Origin: Betaproteobacteria bacterium RIFCSPLOWO2_02_FULL_62_17
Lineage (GTDB): Bacteria > Pseudomonadota > Gammaproteobacteria > Burkholderiales > SG8-39
NCBI GenBank assembly: GCA_001770355.1
Contig: MEQV01000117.1
Coordinates: 10,190 to 25,219 of the forward strand
DNA length: 15,030 nt
Direction: 5' to 3'
The notes under the pieces are model-generated. The model saw only the letters and a list, made by a program, of their open reading frames with translations, was not told the DNA's origin and did not search any database. Position 1 is the stretch's first letter; each line of letters starts with the position of its first letter. The translations under genes were made by a program, and so were the position numbers. Positions 1 to 8,691 of the stretch are shown one piece after another.

Positions 1-130
1 GGCGCCCCGCCGTGCGGATCGCGTCCGCGGCCTCGATCGCGAGCAAGGGCTCGTCACCGTGGATCACATAAACGGGCGCAAGCTGCCTGGCCAGATGCGC
101 TCCGAGTTGATCGGCGCGTATCGTGCTCAC
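1..130 (-). CDS. holA: DNA polymerase III delta subunit, N-terminal part (cut by window edge)
   Basis: Partial gene that runs off the left edge; 43 codons are visible. The translation starts V(M)STIRADQLGAHL and continues through APVYVIHGDEPLL, the usual HolA opening in betaproteobacteria (a QL.AHL segment followed by P.Y...GDEPLL ahead of the AAA+ fold). HolA is the clamp-loader subunit that opens the beta sliding clamp. The start chosen is GTG at 130-128: no in-frame ATG lies upstream, and the ATG that overlaps the lptE stop is in another frame. No clear Shine-Dalgarno is seen. It starts 25 nt after the lptE stop, and leuS-lptE-holA is a well known gene order, which supports the call despite the short length. 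The Walker motifs lie outside the window. Confidence 0.85.
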   Translation of the reverse strand, partial: MSTIRADQLGAHLARQLAPVYVIHGDEPLLAIEAADAIRTAGR

Positions 131-155
131 GGTGTCACGACAGCGGCGGGCCGGG

Positions 156-668
156 TCATCCGCCGCTGCGCTGGGCGCGCCCCAGGCGCCGTACGATCTG
201 CTGCACCATGTCGGTCTGCATGTCGCGGTACAGCAGCGCTTCTTCGTTTTCCTTGGCGATTATCTGCGAGTCGTTGAAGGAAATATCGCGCGTCAAAGCA
301 ATCTCGCTGCTCGGAATCCAGTTCTGTCCCTTGGCGTCATGAACGTAAAACCCGACGCGGTAGCGCAACTGGTATTCGCGCACGCGGCCGGAGGTGTCCA
401 GCGACAGGATGACTTTTTCGCGCGCCTCCAGATTGACCGCCAGCACCGCCTCGGCACCCGCAGCCTGGTCGATCAGCTTGGTCTGGCTGCCCGCGGCGAC
501 GTTGCGTTTCAACTCCACCAGCATGGGCGAGGCCCCCTGCACATACAGGGTCCCGAAGGGAAGCGTGGTCTGGCCGCGCAACTGGAAGCCGCAAGCGCAG
601 GCGAGCGCCGCGGCCGCCAGACAAAGGGCGAATGTCGCGCGGCGACGGCAGGGTTTGACGCGATCCAT
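156..668 (-). CDS. lptE: LPS-assembly lipoprotein LptE
   Basis: A 170-residue protein of normal LptE length. A basic N-terminus (residues 3-10) and a hydrophobic stretch (about 12-23) lead to LACACGFQLRG at 22-32; CGFQLRG is the usual start of mature LptE. It then continues TTLPFGTLYVQG, typical of the family. LptE is an outer-membrane lipoprotein that plugs the LptD barrel and helps place lipopolysaccharide on the cell surface. The lipobox is unusual: the modified cysteine should be C26, with A23-C24-A25 before it instead of the usual L-A-G; C24 is a less likely alternative. The ATG start lies 7 nt after the leuS stop, so translation is probably coupled, and holA follows 25 nt downstream. 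Confidence 0.93.
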   Translation of the reverse strand: MDRVKPCRRRATFALCLAAAALACACGFQLRGQTTLPFGTLYVQGASPMLVELKRNVAAGSQTKLIDQAAGAEAVLAVNLEAREKVILSLDTSGRVREYQLRYRVGFYVHDAKGQNWIPSSEIALTRDISFNDSQIIAKENEEALLYRDMQTDMVQQIVRRLGRAQRSGG

Positions 669-675
669 GCGGGTT

Positions 676-3339
<2,664 letters not shown>

Positions 3340-3364
3340 GCAGGGCTACTGAGAAAAGGCGTGA

Positions 3365-3370
3365 ATTATA
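3365..3370 (-). promoter_or_regulatory. Probable -10 element of the leuS promoter
   Basis: A perfect TATAAT is read on the minus strand, followed by TCACGCC and 26 nt before the leuS ATG. No good -35 box lies at 17-18 bp; a TTGACG at 3404-3409 is about 33 bp away, too far. The same TATAAT-YCACGCC string occurs before the small coiled-coil gene at 3569-3793. The promoter call is an inference from sequence only. Confidence 0.45.
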
Positions 3371-3415
3371 ACCGCCAGTACTGACTCGTTCGGTTATCAG
3401 GGTCGTCAATTCAGG

Positions 3416-3475
3416 AGGCAAATTTGCCCGGAAAGGCACGTGAATAGGGCGTCTTGGGCTATCGCCTATGCCGGG
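3416..3475. repeat. 60-bp structured repeat, copy 1
   Basis: This copy matches 3942-4001 along its whole length with one single-base indel on each side and a handful of substitutions. The best shared blocks are GCCCGGAAAGGCACGTG and ATAGGGCGTCTT. Internal symmetry: GGCAAATTTGCC at 3417-3428 is a perfect 12-bp palindrome; CCCGG at 3427-3431 pairs with CCGGG at 3471-3475; ATAGG at 3444-3448 pairs with CCTAT at 3465-3469. The element could therefore fold into a stem with a one-sided bulge. It lies 93 nt past the stop of the coiled-coil gene 3569-3793. It looks like a dispersed intergenic repeat; I cannot name a family. Confidence 0.75.
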
Positions 3476-3568
3476 TCATGTCATGTTCAGCAAACAACTA
3501 TGGCGCATTTTGCCCTGGGGCGGCTGGGCAGGATCGAGCTTCTTCCCCGGTTTTGTTTTTGTTGGTTT

Positions 3569-3793
3569 CTAGACTGATGTCAATTCCAAGCGGCGCTCGA
3601 TGCGGTCCAGCCGCTTTTCTTGACTGTCCATTCTGGCGTGAATGGTGGCCATGTCTACGTGAATTCCGGCGACCTGCTTTTCTATCGAGGATGTTCGCTC
3701 GGTTATGAGGGTGACCTTTTCTTCCAGTCGTGCGAGGGTGGTGCGAATGGCTTTCAGGTGCTCAAGGACCAGGTTTTCTGTGTCTTCGGTCAT
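3569..3793 (-). CDS. Small coiled-coil protein of unknown function
   Basis: A 74-residue acidic/basic protein starting MTEDTENLVLEHLKAIR, with almost no Gly or Pro and heptad-like spacing of I/L/V through LARLEEKVTLITERTSSIEK and RMDSQEKRLDRIERRLEL. It is predicted to be a nearly continuous alpha-helical coiled coil. I recognise the MTED.E.L.L.HL.AIR opening as that of a common family of short hypothetical proteins in proteobacteria, with no function known to me. The start is well supported: GGAG at 3803-3806 on the minus strand lies 9 nt before the ATG, and TATAAT lies 20 nt upstream of the ATG (3814-3819). There is no signal peptide or membrane segment. It sits between the two repeat copies, apart from the leuS operon. 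A partner gene such as a toxin is not visible. Confidence 0.7.
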   Translation of the reverse strand: MTEDTENLVLEHLKAIRTTLARLEEKVTLITERTSSIEKQVAGIHVDMATIHARMDSQEKRLDRIERRLELTSV

Positions 3794-3813
3794 GGTTTCG
3801 CTCTCCGGCGTGG

Positions 3814-3819
3814 ATTATA
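3814..3819 (-). promoter_or_regulatory. Probable -10 element of the small coiled-coil gene
   Basis: TATAAT is read on the minus strand 20 nt upstream of the ATG at 3793, followed by CCACGCC and a GGAGAG ribosome site at 3801-3806. A weak TTCGAG lies about 19 bp further upstream. The core with its CACGCC follow-on resembles the leuS -10 region. Confidence 0.45.
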
Positions 3820-4234
3820 GCGGTGTTCGCTCCTGCGGCTCGAACCCTGCGGCGCACAATCTGGTTACTCAGTGTTCTCAGCGCGCGCGGGGATGAACCG
3901 TCACTAACCCATGCGCCTATCCAAACCTCCATTTTTTTAGAAGGCAAATTGCCCGGAAAGGCACGTGGATAGGGCGTCTTTGGCATATAGCCTACGCTGG
4001 GAGCCTTCCTTTTCAGTACCACCTATCGCGTATTTGACCTCCAGAAGTCAATATTCGACCTTAAGACGAGAATGGAGTTTCCAACGGGAGCGCGCTCGTG
4101 GACATGGGAACGCCGGTTCAGGGCGGTCGGGTGCGCCGATATACCGGATGGCGGCACCCCGGCAAGCCGCTGCGACTTCCCGGCCGAATCGATTTTACTT
4201 TTCCTTCGCCGACCCTCGGTCCCAGCCCGTTGAA
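3820..4234. other. Gap between the two small coiled-coil genes
   Basis: About 415 nt in which I find no convincing gene. It holds the second 60-bp repeat (3942-4001), preceded on the plus strand by a run of seven T at 3932-3938. The open frames crossing it have no ribosome sites and read through the repeat. One minus-strand frame over roughly 3940-4050 runs 36 codons after a stop (containing GSQRRLYAKDALS) but has no start codon; it could be a relic or chance. Nothing else is recognised in 4002-4234. Confidence 0.5.
3942..4001. repeat. 60-bp structured repeat, copy 2
   Basis: Second copy of the element at 3416-3475, in the same orientation. The central palindrome has lost one base (GGCAAATTGCC), and the outer arms pair less well: CCCGG against CTGGG, and ATAGG against CCTAC. 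Copy 1 is therefore the better-preserved hairpin. It lies 233 nt past the stop of the coiled-coil gene 4235-4489, so each of the two small genes is followed on its own strand by one copy. Confidence 0.75.
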
Positions 4235-4489
4235 CTACGGTGTGTGGGTTTCGAGCGCGGCGACCCGTGCCTCCAGCCGGTCGATGCGCTCGTTCATTAC
4301 CGGCACGGTGGCGAGCAGCGCCGCCATGTGCCGCTCGAGCGAAGTAAGGCGCTGTTTTACGTCGTTCATGCTCGACTCCACAAGCGCGAGCCGGTGCAAG
4401 ACGTTCTTGAAATCTTCACGTGTCTCCGCGCGTGCTTCGCGCGCCTCGTCGCGAATCTCCGTCAGGATCTGTGCGGCGATGTCGGCCAT
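4235..4489 (-). CDS. Second small coiled-coil protein of unknown function
   Basis: An 84-residue protein starting MADIAAQILTEIRDEAREAR and ending MNERIDRLEARVAALETHTP. The charged N-terminal half is rich in Glu, Ala and Arg, and the leucine/valine heptads (RLALVESSMNDVKQRLTSLE) predict a long helix or coiled coil. It is built like the 74-residue protein at 3569-3793 but the two do not align clearly, so they are at best distant relatives. There is no signal peptide. The start is less certain: no Shine-Dalgarno precedes the ATG, and a TAAAAT box sits only 7 nt upstream, which would give a leaderless message if used. It begins 20 nt after the stop of the truncated receptor gene and could instead be reached by read-through from there. 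Function unknown. Confidence 0.6.
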   Translation of the reverse strand: MADIAAQILTEIRDEAREARAETREDFKNVLHRLALVESSMNDVKQRLTSLERHMAALLATVPVMNERIDRLEARVAALETHTP

Positions 4490-4509
4490 GGCATTGATTT
4501 TAGCATCCG

Positions 4510-5178
4510 TCAGGGAATGAAGTTAAGCGAGCTGAATCGGGAACCAAAGTTTCGAGTTTGCCGTGGCGAATCGGAATAGAGGGGACGCACACGTTTACCC
4601 TTGTAGGGAACCATGGTGAATTTCGTCCGCAGTGCGTCGGCGAGCAGCAGTCCGCACAGGTGCGAGATGCCGCCCACTCCAGAGTTGGCGAACATGATTT
4701 TTTCGCCGCTGTTTTTCAAGTGTGCGATGAATTCGGCGAAGTTCGCCACCGGCATGTTCTGCCGCGCGATCAGCGTTGTATAAGAAACCGTCACCACGCC
4801 CAGATAATCGAAATCGGCGAGCGGGTCGTATTGAAGTTGCGCCACCAGCGCGGGTCCGAGCACCATGCCCAGATTCTGGTACATGATGGTGTAGCCGTCG
4901 GGCGCCGCACGCGCCACGCGCGAGCCTCCAATGGTGCCGCCGGCGCCGCCGACGTTTTCCACGATCACCGGCTGCTTCAGTTGCTTTGTCAGCGCGGCCG
5001 CCAGATTGCGCGACAGGCCGTCGGCGGGGCCGCCCGCGGCGAAGGGTACGACCAGGGTGATGGGCTTGACCGGATAGGGCTGCGCGATGGCTGGGCCTGC
5101 GAGCCCCGCCACCGTCAGCGCCAGGAACGCGGGCAAGCGACCGGCGCGAAATTCAAATAGATCGAAAATGTTAAACAT
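4510..5178 (-). pseudogene. Truncated Bug-type tricarboxylate transporter receptor
   Basis: A 222-residue reading frame whose first 194 residues match the periplasmic substrate-binding proteins of the tripartite tricarboxylate transporter (Bug/TctC) family. It has a signal peptide cleaved about AIA32-Q33, then YPVKPITLVVPFAAGGPADG, the VENVGGAGGTIGG segment at 73-85, PDGYTIMY, and FTMVPYKG at 187-194. Family members run to about 320-330 residues, so the second lobe is missing. After G194 (near 4597) comes an unrelated 28-residue tail (KRVRPLYSDSPRQ...). An intact protein would bind a carboxylate in the periplasm and hand it to TctAB; no TctAB genes are in the window. The start is supported by AAGGAG at 5186-5191, 7 nt before the ATG. 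The shape suggests a gene cut by a rearrangement, probably non-functional. Confidence 0.85.
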
Positions 5179-5185
5179 TTTCTGA

Positions 5186-5191
5186 CTCCTT
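5186..5191 (-). promoter_or_regulatory. Shine-Dalgarno of the truncated receptor gene
   Basis: AAGGAG on the minus strand lies 7 nt before the ATG at 5178. It fixes the start and shows that the 5' control region of the broken gene is intact. Confidence 0.7.
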
Positions 5192-5241
5192 ACATTAATT
5201 GGCGCTCATTGGCGGGCTATTTAAATCTCAAATAGATAATA

Positions 5242-5865
5242 TCAGCGTGCTTCCCTGAGCCTTGCCATCAGCCGCCGCAGCGCCTTGCCACGGTGGCTGA
5301 TCAGATTCTTCTGTTCCGGATCGAGTTCGGCGGCGGTCAGGCCCAGATCCGGGAGCAGAAAATGCGGGTCGTAGCCAAAGCCGTTTGCGCCGCGCGGCTG
5401 GGCGATGATCTGCCCGCTCCAGCTTCCTTCGGCGATCACCGGTTCGGGATCCTGCGCATGGCGCACCAGCACAATCACGCAATAATAATGCGCGTTGAAA
5501 TCCTCCTTGTCGCGCAGTTCCTGCACCAGCTTCTGGTTGTTGCGCCGGTCCTGCTCTTCGCGGCCGGGATTCGCACCCGCAAGAGTCGCGTAGCGCGCCG
5601 AATGCACGCCAGGTTCACCGCCCAATGCGTGGGCGCAGAGTCCCGAGTCGTCGGCCAGGGCGGGCAGATGTGCCTGGCGCGCGGCGTGGCGCGCCTTGGC
5701 GAGCGCATTCTCAATGAAGGTCCTGAAAGGTTCCTCGGCATCGGCGATGCCCAGGTCCGACTGCGGCACGACGTCGATACCCAGGGGCGCGAGCACCGCG
5801 CTGATTTCGCGCAGCTTGCCCGGGTTCGAAGAGGCGAGCACCAGTTTGTTCAGCTTGCTTGCCAT
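5242..5865 (-). CDS. rdgB: dITP/XTP pyrophosphatase (RdgB/HAM1 family)
   Basis: A 207-residue cytoplasmic enzyme (E. coli 197) that hydrolyses dITP, ITP and XTP to the monophosphate and PPi, keeping deaminated purines out of DNA and RNA. Family motifs in order: ASSNPGKLREI at 11-21 (nucleotide binding), TFIENALAKAR at 49-59, ADDSGL at 71-76 with the metal and catalytic aspartates, GANGFGYDPHF at 159-169, and SHRGKAL at 190-196. It starts 24 nt after the rph stop and is probably cotranscribed with the kinase and rph. In many proteobacteria hemW follows rdgB; here the next gene is the truncated receptor, 63 nt away. Confidence 0.97.
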   Translation of the reverse strand: MASKLNKLVLASSNPGKLREISAVLAPLGIDVVPQSDLGIADAEEPFRTFIENALAKARHAARQAHLPALADDSGLCAHALGGEPGVHSARYATLAGANPGREEQDRRNNQKLVQELRDKEDFNAHYYCVIVLVRHAQDPEPVIAEGSWSGQIIAQPRGANGFGYDPHFLLPDLGLTAAELDPEQKNLISHRGKALRRLMARLREAR

Positions 5866-5889
5866 GGCGAGAGCGTGAAACCGAAAGGT

Positions 5890-6636
5890 TTATTTGAGTC
5901 CCAGCGCCACGCGCTGCTTGCCGATGAGTTCGCGGATACCGCGCTCGGCCAGGCTCATCAGGCCGTCCATCTGCGCGCGCGCGAACGGCGTTCCCTCCGC
6001 GGTTCCCTGCACCTCGACAAAGCCGCCCGCCCCGGTCATCACCACGTTCATGTCGGTGTCGCAGCCGGAGTCCTCGGGATAGTCCAGGTCGAGCAGCAGT
6101 TCGCCCGCGACGATGCCCACCGAAACGGCGGCGACGAAATCGCGGATCGGCCATTGCGCCAGCAGGCCGCGATCCGACAGCGAGGTGACCGCGTCGTGCA
6201 GCGCCACGAAGGCGCCGGTGATGCTCGCGGTGCGCGTGCCGCCGTCGGCCTGCAGCACGTCGCAGTCAATCTGGATGGTGCGCTCGCCCAGGCTTTTCAG
6301 GTCGGTCACCGCGCGCAGTGAGCGGCCGATCAGCCGCTGAATCTCCAGGGTGCGGCCGGATTGCTTGCCGCGCGCCGCTTCACGGTCGGTGCGCGTGTGC
6401 GTGGAGCGCGGCAGCATGCCGTACTCCGCGGTAAGCCAGCCCTGCTTGCGCTCGCGCAGGAATGCGGGCACTTTCTCCTCGACGCTGGCCGTGCACAACA
6501 CCCGGGTATTGCCGAATTCAATCAGCGCCGAGCCTTCGGCGTGCCGCGCGAAGCCGCGCTGAATCAGCACCGGCCGCAGTTCATGGGGCGAGCGTCCGCT
6601 CGCGCGTGTTACCGAATTAACAACCGCGGAATTCAT
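5890..6636 (-). CDS. rph: Ribonuclease PH
   Basis: A 248-residue phosphorolytic 3'-5' exoribonuclease that trims tRNA 3' ends (E. coli 238). Motifs: RASGRSPHELRPV at 11-23, the family's usual start; GWLTAEYGMLPRSTHTR at 66-82; DREAARGKQSGRTLEIQRL at 84-102; CDVLQADGGTRTASITGA at 125-142 with the phosphate-binding GTR; and DLDYPEDSGCDTDMNVV, which carries the conserved acidic residues. The frame is open 64 codons further upstream, but that part overlaps the kinase gene and is not family-like. The ATG at 6636 has GGAG 11 nt before it and gives a normal N-terminus. It starts 32 nt after the kinase stop and precedes rdgB. Confidence 0.97.
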   Translation of the reverse strand: MNSAVVNSVTRASGRSPHELRPVLIQRGFARHAEGSALIEFGNTRVLCTASVEEKVPAFLRERKQGWLTAEYGMLPRSTHTRTDREAARGKQSGRTLEIQRLIGRSLRAVTDLKSLGERTIQIDCDVLQADGGTRTASITGAFVALHDAVTSLSDRGLLAQWPIRDFVAAVSVGIVAGELLLDLDYPEDSGCDTDMNVVMTGAGGFVEVQGTAEGTPFARAQMDGLMSLAERGIRELIGKQRVALGLK

Positions 6637-6668
6637 CGGCTTGCTTTCTCCATGCCAAGGCCCGGATG

Positions 6669-7628
6669 CTACCCGAAAGGCGCGCGAGGCAAGAGGCGGC
6701 GCGTCGCCTCGCCCAATCGTGCCCGGAGATTTTTTTGTCCATGCACTGCGGGCTCGCGCTGCCCCCGCAGCACCTGCTGCAGGGCAAACACGCTTTGCGG
6801 CCGCTTCAAGTGATCCAGTTCCAGGCACCAGTCGACGGTTTGCAACAGGGCCCGAGAATATTTTCCCGCCCAGATCTTGGTGGCGGAAACGTAGTGGTCG
6901 TTCTCCACGCGCATGTCCGCGGCCTGCGGCGCCATGCCGGCCAGGCAGGCGAACAGCGTCGCGCCCACGGCGTAGATGTCGCTCCAGGGGCCGAGCAGTT
7001 CGCGATCGGTGTATTGCTCCGGCGGCGCGAATCCCGGGGTGTACATCGGGGTAAGCCGCCAGCCTTCGGCCGACAGGGTCTGCCGTGCCGCGCCAAAGTC
7101 GATCAGCAGGGGCGTGCCGTCGTTGCGGATATAGATATTGGCCGGCTTGATGTCCAGATGCAGCAGGCGGTTGCGATGCACTTCGCGCAGGCCGTTCATG
7201 AGCTGGGCAAACGCCTGGCGCAGAAAATGTTCGCCGAGCGTGCCGCGATGGGCGCGGATGTGCTCCTGGAGCGTGCGGCCGCGCTCGTAGCGCATGACGA
7301 TATACGCGGTTTCATTGGCACGGAAAAAATCGAGCACGCGCACCAGGTTCGGATGCGAGAGCAAAGCGAGCGATCGGCCTTCCTCGAAGAAGCAGCGCAT
7401 GCCGTAGCGGAATGCCGCGGCATCTTCCTCGACGATCGAAGGCAGCGCGTCGCCTTGCTTGCGCAGCGCGAGAGGTGCCGGCAGATATTCCTTGATCGCC
7501 ACCGGTTGGTCGTTGCCGTCGTAGGCAAGGTACACCATGGAGAAGCCGCCGCAGGAGAGCACGCCGGCGACGCGGTAACTCATCAGGACATAACCATCCG
7601 GCAGCGGCTGATTGGCTTGCGATGGCAT
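6669..7628 (-). CDS. Hanks-type Ser/Thr protein kinase
   Basis: A 319-residue soluble kinase with no membrane helix or sensor domain. The catalytic core spans about 13-290: glycine-rich loop GVLSCGGFSMVY (22-33), VAIKEYLP with the ATP-binding Lys K46, helix-C Glu near E82/E83, catalytic loop HLDIKPAN at 157-164 (D159, K161, N164), DFG at 177-179, TPGFAPPEQY with E204 in place of APE, and SDIYAVG with D217. The catalytic residues are present, so the enzyme should be active. Two oddities: the loop reads SxGGFS, not GxGGFG, and HLD in place of HRD makes it a non-RD kinase. It heads the unit kinase-rph-rdgB. A PP2C phosphatase, often paired with such kinases, is not nearby. The start has only a weak ribosome site (GGAT), so M16 is a possible alternative. 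Substrates unknown. Confidence 0.93.
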   Translation of the reverse strand: MPSQANQPLPDGYVLMSYRVAGVLSCGGFSMVYLAYDGNDQPVAIKEYLPAPLALRKQGDALPSIVEEDAAAFRYGMRCFFEEGRSLALLSHPNLVRVLDFFRANETAYIVMRYERGRTLQEHIRAHRGTLGEHFLRQAFAQLMNGLREVHRNRLLHLDIKPANIYIRNDGTPLLIDFGAARQTLSAEGWRLTPMYTPGFAPPEQYTDRELLGPWSDIYAVGATLFACLAGMAPQAADMRVENDHYVSATKIWAGKYSRALLQTVDWCLELDHLKRPQSVFALQQVLRGQREPAVHGQKNLRARLGEATRRLLPRAPFG

Positions 7629-7824
7629 GCGATCCGTTGAAACGTTATGATTGCGGCTGGTCGCGAATCGGGAATTTCCGCGCGGACGTTCCCGTGCTGT
7701 CCCCCGCCGCGTTGTGTCTCACAAATGCCCCGCCTTCGGGCCTGCGGGATTGTCCGTTGCTGACAGGCACATTGCAAACCCCGTCAGCGTTACTTTGTCA
7801 CGCTTTCACCGGAATGACAGTCAC
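7629..7824. promoter_or_regulatory. Divergent promoter region between the kinase and yicC operons
   Basis: 196 nt between two divergent operons, so both must be transcribed from here. I find no strong sigma-70 box pair on either strand. A small inverted repeat, CCCGC then GCGGG, lies near 7731-7755, and a TGAC/GTCA pair near 7760-7785. No small gene is supported. Confidence 0.4.
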
Positions 7825-8691
7825 ATGATATCGAGCATGACCGGTTACGCTTCGCGCACCTGCGAAATTGCCAGGGCATCGCTGTCGATCGAATTGAAAA
7901 GTGTCAACAGCCGCTATCTCGACCTGGTTTTCCGCCTGCACGATGATTTGAGGACCCTCGAGCCTGCATTGCGCGAGCGGCTTGCCGCGCGCCTGCAGCG
8001 CGGCAAGGTCGAATGCCGCATTAGCATCGCGCCGGCTGCCACTGCCGCGCCGAAGCTCGCGCTGAACGAGCCGTTGCTGGGCGCGCTGGCGGATGCCTCC
8101 AGGCGCATCCAGACGGCGATCCAGGGCGCGCAGCCGCTGCGCGTCGGCGAGGTGCTGAACTGGCCGGGCATGCTTGCCGGAGAGGCTGCCGCCGCGGAGG
8201 CCCTGCGCGAGGGCGTGCTCGCCCTGTTCGCGCAAACGCTGCAGGATTTCACCGACAGCCGCGCGCGCGAGGGAGACAAACTCAAGGCGGTGATCGGCGA
8301 GCGCATCGCGGCGATACAGCGGACATTGCAGCGCATCGGTCCGCTGATGCCCGAGGTGATCCGCGCGCACCAGGAGAAACTGGCCGCCCGCCTGCGCGAA
8401 GTGCTGGCCGCCGCCGACGAGGACCGCATCCGCCAGGAAATGGCGCTCTACGGGGTGAAGGTGGATGTGGCCGAGGAACTCTCCCGCCTTGCGCTGCATC
8501 TCGAAGAAGTGCTGCGCGTTCTCGATGCCGGCGGCGCGGTGGGCAAGCGCCTTGATTTCCTGATGCAGGAACTCAATCGTGAAGCCAACACGCTGGGTTC
8601 AAAATCGGTGTCGAAGGAGTTGTCCGATGCGAGCCTGGAAATGAAGCTCCTGATCGAGCAGATGCGCGAACAGATACAGAATATCGAATGA
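7825..8691 (+). CDS. yicC: YicC-family endoribonuclease
   Basis: 288 residues, equal to the family norm (E. coli 287). It begins MISSMTGYASR, the family's hallmark start, and carries SVNSRYLDLVFRL, RGKVECRISI, the central helical region and the C-terminal signature GKRLDFLMQELNREANTLGSK followed by SxEMKLLIEQMREQIQNIE. YicC proteins are hexameric endoribonucleases linked to sRNA and mRNA turnover in E. coli. The frame is open further upstream, but the ATG at 7825 matches the conserved start; only a weak GGAA precedes it. The stop overlaps the gmk start by 4 nt (ATGA), so the two are translationally coupled. Confidence 0.96.
   Translation: MISSMTGYASRTCEIARASLSIELKSVNSRYLDLVFRLHDDLRTLEPALRERLAARLQRGKVECRISIAPAATAAPKLALNEPLLGALADASRRIQTAIQGAQPLRVGEVLNWPGMLAGEAAAAEALREGVLALFAQTLQDFTDSRAREGDKLKAVIGERIAAIQRTLQRIGPLMPEVIRAHQEKLAARLREVLAAADEDRIRQEMALYGVKVDVAEELSRLALHLEEVLRVLDAGGAVGKRLDFLMQELNREANTLGSKSVSKELSDASLEMKLLIEQMREQIQNIE

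Noticed and set aside
3416..4001. The repeat pair as a CRISPR array or insertion-sequence ends
   Set aside because: There are only two copies, in direct orientation, about 466 nt apart, with a small coiled-coil gene and not a spacer or transposase between them, and no target-site duplication that I can see.
3762..4022. 86-codon minus-strand frame starting MVLKRKAPSVGYMPK
   Set aside because: It is largely the repeat element in translation and overlaps the promoter and start of the coiled-coil gene at 3793; no Shine-Dalgarno.
3965..4579. 204-codon plus-strand frame across the accessory segment
   Set aside because: It runs through the repeat, antisense to the small coiled-coil gene and into the receptor tail; no ribosome site and no family features.
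6637..6828. 64-codon N-terminal extension of rph
   Set aside because: It overlaps the kinase C-terminus, is not RNase PH-like, and the ATG at 6636 gives the normal family N-terminus.
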